DNA from: Marinilabiliales bacterium
GTDB lineage: Bacteria > Bacteroidota > Bacteroidia > Bacteroidales > SZUA-534
DNA: 30,357 nucleotides
Direction of reading: 5' to 3'
Assembly (NCBI GenBank): GCA_003512955.1
Contig: DOTG01000036.1
Location: 1-30,357, forward strand
In this document: piece by piece, positions 24,679 through 30,357 of the stretch
Layout of the letters: each line of letters begins with the position of its first letter
Numbering within the stretch: position 1 is the first letter of the stretch
The notes under the pieces: model-generated
What the model was told of the DNA's origin: nothing
Database searches by the model: none
The model's input: the letters and a program-made list of their open reading frames with translations, nothing else
Program-made: the position numbers and the translations under genes

Positions 24679-25439
24679 ATTCCTATCACTTTATCAAACC
24701 GACTATCCATACAGGCACTCAAATCAGTCGTTACAAACTTTCCGTTATAGAATAAACTGAAAATTGTCGCAGGAGTCGGTGCAGTCTGTGCTTTTTCCAT
24801 TGTGTCCAGTTTAATTACCTTTAAAGGCAGTTTCCTTTTTTCTGCTGTTTCAGTCAATGAAGTTGTTACATGATATTCCGAGAATGGACAACGATTTGAA
24901 TAGTAAATTACTAATCCGTTTTTGTCAGAACATTCTCCGCTTTTAACCGAATCCTTAAATTTGGGATTATCCGCTTTTAAATTTATCTTTTTTACAAGTA
25001 AGCTGAATCCTGAAGATAATTTTTCGCAAGTCTCAAACCCCTGTTTTAAAAGCCACTTCGTATCGCTCATAAAATGAAACTTACTTGTCCCAACAACCGT
25101 TACTAATCCGTCTTTACCTTGTGCTTTAGCATCTTCAGTCGCAAGTCTCAACAATTCTTTGCCATAACTCTGTCCTTTATATTGTCCTGAAACCCAGAAA
25201 CAGTTTATCAATAAGCAATTTGGTGCATCAACTGGAACCCAACCTTTCTCGGCAGGTCCGTACTCTATAAATACTTTTGCTCTTGCATCAATTCTGCGAA
25301 AAACGTATCCGTTGTCAAATTCCTTTTTAAGCCAGTCTTTTTTTAATTCATAACTGTCTTTGCATTTTTTGTCTGAAATCGCACAGCAAATATGCTCCTC
25401 GTCTATATTTGTTTTATCAAGTGTTATTAATTTCTCCAT
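24675..25439 (-). CDS. GNAT acetyltransferase fused to YoaP thioredoxin-like domain
   Basis: Two-domain protein of 254 residues. Residues 35-150 form a GNAT fold with an acetyl-CoA loop in GQYKGQSYGKELL (85-97) and the closing KWLLKQGFETCEKL. Residues 175-250 form a YoaP-type domain, a thioredoxin-like fold (LVIYYSNRCPFSEYH, then TPATIFSLFYNGKFVT); Cys184 in the CPFS motif is a single active-site-like cysteine. The fusion is known in bacteria, but its substrate is not. It overlaps the DUF3795 gene by 4 bp, so they should be expressed together, perhaps for thiol or metal chemistry. It belongs to the series of minus-strand cassette-like genes. Confidence 0.85.
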   Translation of the reverse strand: MEKLITLDKTNIDEEHICCAISDKKCKDSYELKKDWLKKEFDNGYVFRRIDARAKVFIEYGPAEKGWVPVDAPNCLLINCFWVSGQYKGQSYGKELLRLATEDAKAQGKDGLVTVVGTSKFHFMSDTKWLLKQGFETCEKLSSGFSLLVKKINLKADNPKFKDSVKSGECSDKNGLVIYYSNRCPFSEYHVTTSLTETAEKRKLPLKVIKLDTMEKAQTAPTPATIFSLFYNGKFVTTDLSACMDSRFDKVIGI

Positions 25440-25617
25440 AGTTCAATTTTCCTTTAAATTCTGTCAAACTTAATCTGTTTGAGTGACAACCTTATGTCAG
25501 TAGTTAGTTTATATGCAATTCGGTCTCCCAGCATTCCGTCAAATTTAGTAAACTTTATTTTCCTCTAAATCTTGATATTAGCACGAGAAATTAATCGGCT
25601 CGTTTTTTTAGCCTTGC

Positions 25618-25760
25618 CCATAACGGCCTCGTATATGAAATGAAGCGGACTGTGGAGCTGCGTCTGTATCCCCCGTGACAAACGCTGATGCAGGTTGAAC
25701 TGCTTGATAACCCACTGCTACCGCTTTTATCTTGTTTTTTACCTTAGTTCTTTGTTGTGC
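25618..25760 (-). repeat. attC-like intergenic element B
   Basis: It occupies most of the 339-bp gap 25440-25778. On the minus strand it opens with GCACAAC, the same outer core as element A, and closes with GTTATGG, spanning 143 bp, within the known attC size range. The closing half (plus strand CATAACGGCCTCGTATATG) resembles the ends of elements D and E. The rest of the gap, 25440-25617, is A/T rich with no gene that I can support. Confidence 0.45.
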
Positions 25761-25778
25761 GACGTAATATGTTTAGTA

Positions 25779-26393
25779 TCAATTGTCAAGTGGTAAATAT
25801 ATTGAATACCTTTTTGTCACTCCATAATATTGTTCCGTTTCTTTATCCGCATCATATTCCCTAAATATCTTGAATCCAAACCGTTCCCAAAATGACAGAC
25901 AACTTTTTTGGTCTGATTGCCATCCTTTTTCACAATCAGGTAAAACCAAATGTATTTCAAATCTTTTCCAATCGTTTGTCTTTGCCCAATTTATTGACTC
26001 TTTTACTAATCGGCTTGATATTCCTAATCTTAAATAATCTCCTTTTACTATGGTAAGACAATTATGAATCAATGTCCTTTCAGGATGGATTGAATCAAAT
26101 CCATAACCATAAAATTTAATTTTTTTAGCAATCTCCAATGGAAAAAAGTTATGATATGCAATTATTTTATCGTTATCCCAAGCTACGAATCCACAACCAC
26201 CGAAATTATTGATTGTCAACTTATACAATTGCTCTAAAGTCTCTCTACTGTTTTTTTGAAAGTAATTTAAACTTGGACATCCAGATTCTGAGATATGAAA
26301 ATTCGGGTCAAATGGTTTCAAACCATTCAAACATCTGTCTGGAAGCCATTCATCCAGTTTTATAGGTTTTATTTTTATTGTATCAATGTTCAT
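25779..26393 (-). CDS. GNAT-family N-acetyltransferase
   Basis: Acetyltransferase-like protein of 204 residues. I choose the ATG at 26393 (MNIDTIK) over the one 11 codons upstream because the extra residues look unrelated to the fold. The core includes GGCGFVAWDNDKIIAYHNFF, the central LTIVKGDYLRLGISSRLVKE that takes the role of the acetyl-CoA loop, and the closing CLSFWERFGFKIFREYD, a typical last GNAT helix and strand. The loop keeps only part of the R/Q-x-x-G-x-G/A pattern. The acceptor substrate is unknown. Elements C and B lie on either side, so gene plus B form a unit of the size and layout of a gene cassette. Confidence 0.78.
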   Translation of the reverse strand: MNIDTIKIKPIKLDEWLPDRCLNGLKPFDPNFHISESGCPSLNYFQKNSRETLEQLYKLTINNFGGCGFVAWDNDKIIAYHNFFPLEIAKKIKFYGYGFDSIHPERTLIHNCLTIVKGDYLRLGISSRLVKESINWAKTNDWKRFEIHLVLPDCEKGWQSDQKSCLSFWERFGFKIFREYDADKETEQYYGVTKRYSIYLPLDN

Positions 26394-26491
26394 CTGACGT
26401 TCAGGTTTTTGCTTTATGGCACACAAACATTTGACAATATGGCCAGGGATTGCGGGCTTTTTTCCTATCAGGATACACTAAAAGTTGAAGC

Positions 26492-26550
26492 GGGCAACAA
26501 ACCTTCGCATACCACTAAAACCCTTATTGGCTATACCGCGCTTTCGTGCT
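26492..26550 (-). repeat. attC-like intergenic element C
   Basis: On the plus strand it starts GGGCAACAAACCTTCG and contains AAACCCTTATTGGCTATACC (from 26518). That core plus GCG (26518-26540) matches element D (29285-29307) at 22 of 23 bases. It also aligns with element A. The outer core expected on its right side (GTTGTGC in A) is degraded here. It lies between the minus-strand GNAT gene and the plus-strand Rrf2 gene. Confidence 0.45.
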
Positions 26551-26713
26551 TAATGTGCTTTCAACTTATAATTATTTAATACTCAAAAATAGGTGTGTAA
26601 AAAACTTTACATCTCTTATTTGGTGGATCAAAATTAAAAAAAATGATAAAAATTATTTGGTTGTTAAACAAATTTGGTTTTATTTTGTATTCTATATATA
26701 TCATATATTTAGT

Positions 26714-27139
26714 ATGAGTTATTCATTATCATTTTCAAAAGCTATTTTGGTAGTCATATTTATCTCAGATAAGACCAGGCAAAATCAATTTGAATTTTTG
26801 TCTACAGGTTCATTGTCAGAAATATTGAATATTCCTAAGCCAACTTTGGTTAAGATTCTTCAGAGCCTAACTGCTGAAGGCATAATCGAAACGAAGGAAG
26901 GTAAATTTGGTGGTATCCGTTTAATCAAGGATCCATCAAATATTAGCGTTCTCGAAATTTTGAATGCTGTCGAAAAAGGTAAGTCTCTCTTCAATACTAC
27001 TTTTGATATTAAAGCTAAGGGACATAGACCGGATAAAGCTCAGATGTCGTTGTTAAACTTGTTTGGTGTGGCTGAAAATAAAATGAAAGAAGAGCTAGGT
27101 AAAAAAACAATTGCTCAAATCCTTGATGAGATGAGTTAA
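26714..27139 (+). CDS. Rrf2-family transcriptional regulator
   Basis: Winged-helix regulator of 141 residues. The start is taken at the ATG at 26714 (MSYSLSFSKAIL), since the frame upstream reads through element C and gives an unlikely sequence. Helix-turn-helix features include LSEILNIPKPTLVKILQSL and the wing EGIIETKEGKFGGIRLIKDP, both close to the Rrf2 pattern. The three-cysteine cluster that binds [2Fe-2S] in IscR/NsrR types is missing, so it is a cluster-less, YwnA-like member. It precedes a methyltransferase gene by 35 bp and may control it and the two outer-membrane-like genes. Confidence 0.85.
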   Translation: MSYSLSFSKAILVVIFISDKTRQNQFEFLSTGSLSEILNIPKPTLVKILQSLTAEGIIETKEGKFGGIRLIKDPSNISVLEILNAVEKGKSLFNTTFDIKAKGHRPDKAQMSLLNLFGVAENKMKEELGKKTIAQILDEMS

Positions 27140-27174
27140 TATTTTTTTGTTCGTAACTAAATAAACAATATATA

Positions 27175-27801
27175 ATGAAAGTAGATTTAAGCTTTAGTAG
27201 ATTTTTCTCAAGTGTACAAGAAACACCCTGGCATGTTGAATTCTTAGAACCAGTTGTCTCACAGATTTCTCCATATAGTAAAGTGCTAGATATCGGAACA
27301 GGTACCGGTAAATTACTTCAGTTTTTAATAAATGGAAAAAATTCGGATTGTACCGGAATTGATACTAGTGCATCAATGTTATCTGAGGCAGAAAAAAAAT
27401 TAAAAGGAATGGCAGTTTCTTTATTGCAAGTTACTTCGGGAGCTACTTTGCCCTTTCAAAATACTTGTTTCGATAAAATATGTATATGCAACGTTTTGTT
27501 TAATCTTAATGCTAATGATCAGGATTTCTTACTTAATCAGTCACTAGGGATCTTAAATGAAAAGGGAAGGATAATTATTCTGTCGCCAACTGGAAGCGGA
27601 ACTGCTAAAGATTTTTTCCGAAAGGTTTCAAAGAGGAACAATAAAGGCTTTGCCCTATGGTACATTCTGACAAGACAAAGCGCAAGGAAATGGAATACCC
27701 AAGGACGCATCAAAGAATTCTGTAAAGAGAAAAACCTGGTTTACAGCAGAAGAATTGTATTCGATGGTTTTGGATTATTAGAACTAGTTGAAAGAAGATA
27801 A
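27175..27801 (+). CDS. Class I SAM-dependent methyltransferase
   Basis: Cytoplasmic methyltransferase of 208 residues with the Rossmann-like class I fold. Motif I is VLDIGTGTGK (37-46), the acidic residue that holds the ribose is Asp63 in GIDTSASML, and motif IV appears around FDKICICNVLFNLN. The acceptor is unknown; the sequence is nearest to the UbiE/type-11 kind. It follows the Rrf2 regulator by 35 bp on the same strand and is followed 59 bp later by the first outer-membrane-like gene. Confidence 0.85.
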   Translation: MKVDLSFSRFFSSVQETPWHVEFLEPVVSQISPYSKVLDIGTGTGKLLQFLINGKNSDCTGIDTSASMLSEAEKKLKGMAVSLLQVTSGATLPFQNTCFDKICICNVLFNLNANDQDFLLNQSLGILNEKGRIIILSPTGSGTAKDFFRKVSKRNNKGFALWYILTRQSARKWNTQGRIKEFCKEKNLVYSRRIVFDGFGLLELVERR

Positions 27802-27860
27802 TTTTTTATCAATAACTAAATATACGTAATACAATGTTTAACAATTTAAATTTTATTTTT

Positions 27861-28460
27861 ATGAAAACAAAAATCAGTTTTTTAGCATTCGTAGTAATTT
27901 TTGGGATGTCAAATTTTAATGCTACAGCCCAAAGCACAGATCTTACAGTTGGAAAAACAAAATTTTCCATTGAGATTGACCCGGCAACTTTTGCATTTAA
28001 TGGTTATTCGGCTCATTTAAGAATTCAGCCGAAGTCATGCAATCATCTTATATATGGTGTTGGTATTTATGCAATGGATATGCCCGCATTTTTTGTGGAC
28101 ATGAACAGCAATAATGCCGACAAAGGCTGGCAGGTGCGCATAAACAACGCTATTGGAATTTTTGGAGAACATCATTTTTCCCAAGTAAATAAAGGTTTTT
28201 TTGTTGGTTCACAAATTAGTGCGCAGCAGTTTTTAATTGAAAATGACAATCAAAGCGGAGATGAGAAGTTTACCAACGGATTAATAATGGGTTACGGAGG
28301 TTACACCCTGCAACCTTTTAAATTCCCACTCTATTTTAAAGCATGGGGAGGTGTGGGATACACATCAAAAATTAGCGGAGAAAATATACTTGGTGGACAA
28401 GAGTATGAGATAGCACCTATATCTGTTTTCGCCACTTTACATGTTGGTTATACGTTTTAA
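27861..28460 (+). CDS. Outer-membrane beta-barrel-like protein, paralog 1
   Basis: Secreted protein of 199 residues, probably a small outer-membrane beta-barrel. I choose the ATG at 27861 (MKTKISFLAF), since it gives a clean signal peptide with cleavage after ATAQ; the in-frame ATG 9 codons earlier adds nothing useful. The mature part alternates polar and hydrophobic residues in likely beta strands, has several glycine/aromatic turns, and ends in the aromatic VGYTF expected of barrel proteins. It is related to the next gene: both share the E-x-D-P start, KGWQV/MGWGV, GFFVGSQ/GWFAGLQ, WGGVGY/WAGIGY and the closing FATxHxGYxF. No function is recognised. The two genes are 11 bp apart. Confidence 0.75.
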   Translation: MKTKISFLAFVVIFGMSNFNATAQSTDLTVGKTKFSIEIDPATFAFNGYSAHLRIQPKSCNHLIYGVGIYAMDMPAFFVDMNSNNADKGWQVRINNAIGIFGEHHFSQVNKGFFVGSQISAQQFLIENDNQSGDEKFTNGLIMGYGGYTLQPFKFPLYFKAWGGVGYTSKISGENILGGQEYEIAPISVFATLHVGYTF

Positions 28461-28471
28461 AATTAATCAAA

Positions 28472-29089
28472 ATGAGAAATTCAGTTTTCCTAATTTGGAC
28501 TTTATTACTGATTGGAATCATTGACTTGCATGCTCAAGAGAAAGACAGGCATGAATTCCTGGTCGAAGCAGATCCTTTACCATTTATTATGGGTGGTGTA
28601 GGTGGTCATTTTGGCTGGTCTCCAAAAAAAAGTGAACACTTTACATTTGGGCTGGCTTTTATAGCTCAAATTAAATATCCGGATGCTTTTATTGAAATAG
28701 ATTCTCGGAACAAAAATATGGGCTGGGGAGTACAAATCAATCAGGGCATGGGCCTATGGACTCACTACTATTTTCGGGAAAAGAACAATGGCTGGTTTGC
28801 CGGATTACAGCTATTTACACAGGAAATGGAGCTTACCGATGAAAGCTTCCCCGAAGAAACGGACAGAACAAACACTGTTCTGATAGCCGTTCAGGGAGGG
28901 TATTTGTGGTATCCGCTTAAAAAGCAAAGTTTTTATCTTAGGCCATGGGCAGGAATTGGTTATCAATCTGTAATTACAGGAACCATTGAACCCGATAAAG
29001 TTGACCCTGATTTAAATGTTGGAAATTTGGAGTATCATTTAACACCACTTATGCCATTTGCAACCGTCCATCTGGGTTATAGATTTTAA
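28472..29089 (+). CDS. Outer-membrane beta-barrel-like protein, paralog 2
   Basis: Secreted protein of 205 residues with a signal peptide ending at LHAQ and a mature part of alternating beta-strand character that ends in LGYRF, a barrel-like C-terminal signal. It is a tandem paralog of the preceding gene, with the same strand order and the same final motif, and a slightly longer central loop (TDESFPEETDRTN). The pair probably shares one transcript, which ends at the terminator 29110-29145. No family name is recognised and the role is open. Confidence 0.75.
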   Translation: MRNSVFLIWTLLLIGIIDLHAQEKDRHEFLVEADPLPFIMGGVGGHFGWSPKKSEHFTFGLAFIAQIKYPDAFIEIDSRNKNMGWGVQINQGMGLWTHYYFREKNNGWFAGLQLFTQEMELTDESFPEETDRTNTVLIAVQGGYLWYPLKKQSFYLRPWAGIGYQSVITGTIEPDKVDPDLNVGNLEYHLTPLMPFATVHLGYRF

Positions 29090-29109
29090 TTTTAATTTTC
29101 GATTTTAAT

Positions 29110-29145
29110 GGGCTTGAGGATTCATTTTCTTAAGCCCTTTTTTTT
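29110..29145 (+). terminator. Intrinsic terminator after the outer-membrane-like pair
   Basis: GGGCTT (29110-29115) pairs with AAGCCC (29132-29137); GAGGA and TTCTT extend the stem with G-U pairs, and eight T follow (29138-29145). It lies 20 bp after the stop codon at 29089. Confidence 0.88.
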
Positions 29146-29184
29146 GATTTAAATCATTCATTCCGATGGTTCTTCATTAATAGT

Positions 29185-29313
29185 TGCTAACGTTGAGGGT
29201 ATGCAGCGTGCGGGAGTTCGTGGGCACTTCATTATCCACCGTTACCGCCCTTGCCAGCGAGCGATGAACTTGCAAATTGCTCTGAAACCCTTATTGGCTA
29301 TGCCGCGTTGGCA
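29185..29313 (-). repeat. attC-like intergenic element D
   Basis: It lies in the 417-bp gap 29090-29506. On the minus strand it begins TGCCAACGCGGCATAGCC and ends GCATACCCTCAACGTTAGCA, spanning 129 bp. The two ends are imperfect complements with unequal spacers, as in paired R and L boxes of attC. The end near 29187 matches element E closely (TAACGTTG, then GGTATG), and the core near 29285 matches element C. The remaining bases 29314-29484 hold nothing that I can support. Confidence 0.5.
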
Positions 29314-29484
29314 TTTCGTTGTTTATTTTTCCAGTCATTTTATTGTTAATTTTTGCTGCTTCTTCTTACTGTCCTTACGTTGGCGTGGAACGGGATAGAG
29401 AGTTCTTTGGCAAAATTGGGTTATATCGTTAACTTAGAACTTTTTGCCAATGTGCCTGATAGTAAATATTTATCTGTTAATTTA

Positions 29485-29505
29485 CCGATAAAGTACATTT
29501 ATCGG
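29485..29505 (-). terminator. Hairpin directly after the DUF3307 stop codon
   Basis: A perfect 8-bp stem (CCGATAAA with TTTATCGG) around a 5-nt loop starts 1 bp beyond the stop codon at 29507. No T-run follows on the minus strand, so it may act as a weak terminator or protect the 3' end. Confidence 0.45.
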
Positions 29506-29506
29506 C

Positions 29507-30181
29507 TTAAACACCGTTAATTAAATTGATTGCTATTCCTGTAAAAGCTGCAATACCAAAACTCAAAAGAGTGCCTACCAAAACATATTCACTTTTCTGA
29601 GTGGCATTGAATCTTAAAATTGATTTTGCTGCGATAATAAGCCCAACTGCTTCATACTGACCTAGAAGAATTAATGCTAAAGCAAGAAGTCGTTCTGTTA
29701 TACCAATAAGCTTTCCCGCATTGGGAAGACTTTTTTCTTCATCATTATCCGGACTATCAACAGGTGTTTCAATTGAAAAGGTCCGAAACAAAAATTTAAT
29801 GATAATGTTAGCAGGCTTGGTGCAAAGCAAGAATCCGGTAATAATGGCCAACGTTTTAGTTTCCATCTCAAACAAGAATTGAATACCAAAATTACTATCA
29901 TACAACAACACGACACCTACGATAGCGATAAGGTGCAAAAACTGGTCAGTAAAAAACAGTTGCTTAATTTTTGTTTTCTGAATTATGTAGCTTTTTACAC
30001 TATCAATTATAAAGTGAAATAATGTCAGTAAAATAGTCGCTTTCCAAAAACCAAAATCAAACGATAAAACATAACTGGTAACAAAGACAATAGTACTATG
30101 GTATAAAAGATATGGGGTAAAAACCTTCTTCTCTTTTTTATCGCACCAGCTTTGTGGTTGAAGTATAAAATCAGATAGCAA
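29507..30181 (-). CDS. DUF3307 membrane protein, N-terminus unclear
   Basis: Integral membrane protein of the DUF3307 family, with about six hydrophobic segments over 224 residues and a soluble loop near residues 135-150. The conserved family start is visible as HLLSDFILQPQSW. The only standard start codon in frame is a TTG at 30181, inside this motif. The frame is open upstream to 30259 and encodes IWQPLYLQFIAHLL before it, which belongs to the first helix in relatives, yet contains no ATG, GTG or TTG. A frameshift, a rare start such as CTG at 30199, or a recombination junction would explain this. The gene lies between elements E and D on the minus strand, as a cassette would. The function of the family is not established. 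Confidence 0.75.
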   Translation of the reverse strand: MLSDFILQPQSWCDKKEKKVFTPYLLYHSTIVFVTSYVLSFDFGFWKATILLTLFHFIIDSVKSYIIQKTKIKQLFFTDQFLHLIAIVGVVLLYDSNFGIQFLFEMETKTLAIITGFLLCTKPANIIIKFLFRTFSIETPVDSPDNDEEKSLPNAGKLIGITERLLALALILLGQYEAVGLIIAAKSILRFNATQKSEYVLVGTLLSFGIAAFTGIAINLINGV

Positions 30182-30186
30182 ATGTG

Positions 30187-30297
30187 CTATAAATTGCAGG
30201 TATAACGGTTGCCAGATTTCTTTTCCACTTGCGCAAAAATATTCATGGTCAAAAAAATGCTAATCAATATAATTGCTAATTTTTTTATATCTCTCAT
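30187..30297 (-). CDS. Short ORF with signal peptide, overlapping the DUF3307 upstream frame
   Basis: A 36-codon frame with ATG at 30297 encodes a clear signal-peptide-like segment (KKLAIILISIFLTMNIFAQ) followed by only 13 residues before a TAG at 30187. It is out of frame with the DUF3307 gene and overlaps its likely missing N-terminal coding region. It may be the remnant of a secreted protein gene truncated by recombination, or a leader peptide. It starts about 36 bp inside the cassette boundary marked by element E. Confidence 0.35.
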   Translation of the reverse strand: MRDIKKLAIILISIFLTMNIFAQVEKKSGNRYTCNL

Positions 30298-30333
30298 AGT
30301 ATAGTTTTCAAGTCACATTTTTTTCAACATTGG

Positions 30334-30357
30334 GCATAACGTTGGCGGTATGAAACG
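30334..30357 (-). repeat. attC-like intergenic element E, cut by window edge
   Basis: The plus strand reads GCATAACGTTGGCGGTATGA and continues to the edge; on the minus strand this ends GTTATGC. It matches the corresponding end of element D (TAACGTTG, GGTATG) and more loosely that of B. Only the closing half is in the window. Confidence 0.45.

Noticed and set aside
26546..26713. N-terminal extension of the Rrf2 gene
   Set aside because: The frame runs on from attC-like element C and gives residues unlike Rrf2 proteins; the ATG at 26714 starts the conserved domain.
29406..29456. Repeat GTTCTTTGGCAAAA and GAACTTTTTGCCAA
   Set aside because: The arms are not nested in a way that makes a good hairpin, and the sequence is not repeated elsewhere in the window.

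Overview
The window looks like a chromosomal segment of a Bacteroidota bacterium. The clues are a type IX secretion C-terminal sorting domain on a glycosidase, acidic stretches just after lipoprotein cysteines that resemble the surface-export signal of this phylum, A/T-rich intergenic DNA, and several promoters that fit the Bacteroidota pattern (TTG near -33, TAnnTTTG near -7). The exact genus cannot be told from this sequence; an anaerobic, pectin-degrading member of Bacteroidales or Marinilabiliales is a guess.

Region 1 (1-7600) starts with the cut-off first 37 codons of an IS982-like transposase. It continues with a five-gene minus-strand operon for beta-1,4-galactan use: a Nudix-type regulator without catalytic glutamates, a GH53 galactanase exported by type IX secretion, a GH2 beta-galactosidase lipoprotein, a GH53 lipoprotein and galactokinase. 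The regulator's promoter carries two copies of a perfect 19-bp palindrome, a probable operator. The chain breaks galactan to galacto-oligosaccharides, then galactose, then galactose 1-phosphate.

Region 2 (7601-8233) is a lone YgjV-like membrane protein fused to an acetyltransferase-like domain, closed by a clear terminator.

Region 3 (8449-20778) is the metabolic core. It encodes SsnA, a fused [2Fe-2S]/molybdopterin xanthine dehydrogenase-like hydroxylase, a SiaC-like phosphoprotein, two fold-type II PLP enzymes, a divergent Lrp/AsnC regulator, YgfK and a YgfJ/MocA-like nucleotidyltransferase. SsnA, YgfK, YgfJ and this type of hydroxylase are the known markers of selenium-dependent molybdenum hydroxylase systems, linked in other bacteria to anaerobic purine or urate breakdown. 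The usual partners ygeW, ygeX, ygeY, hyuA and the FAD subunit are absent here. The two PLP enzymes may fill the ygeX (diaminopropionate ammonia-lyase) step. A sensor kinase with a periplasmic binding domain overlaps the 3' end of the mocA-like gene.

Region 4 (23045-30357) is accessory. Minus-strand genes (SRPBCC, rifampin ADP-ribosyltransferase, DUF3795, GNAT-YoaP fusion, GNAT, DUF3307) alternate with related intergenic elements of about 55-145 bp whose ends resemble integron attC sites, suggesting a cassette array without an integrase in view. It is interrupted by a plus-strand block: an Rrf2 regulator, a methyltransferase and two tandem paralogous outer-membrane-like proteins. No rRNA, tRNA or CRISPR was seen.
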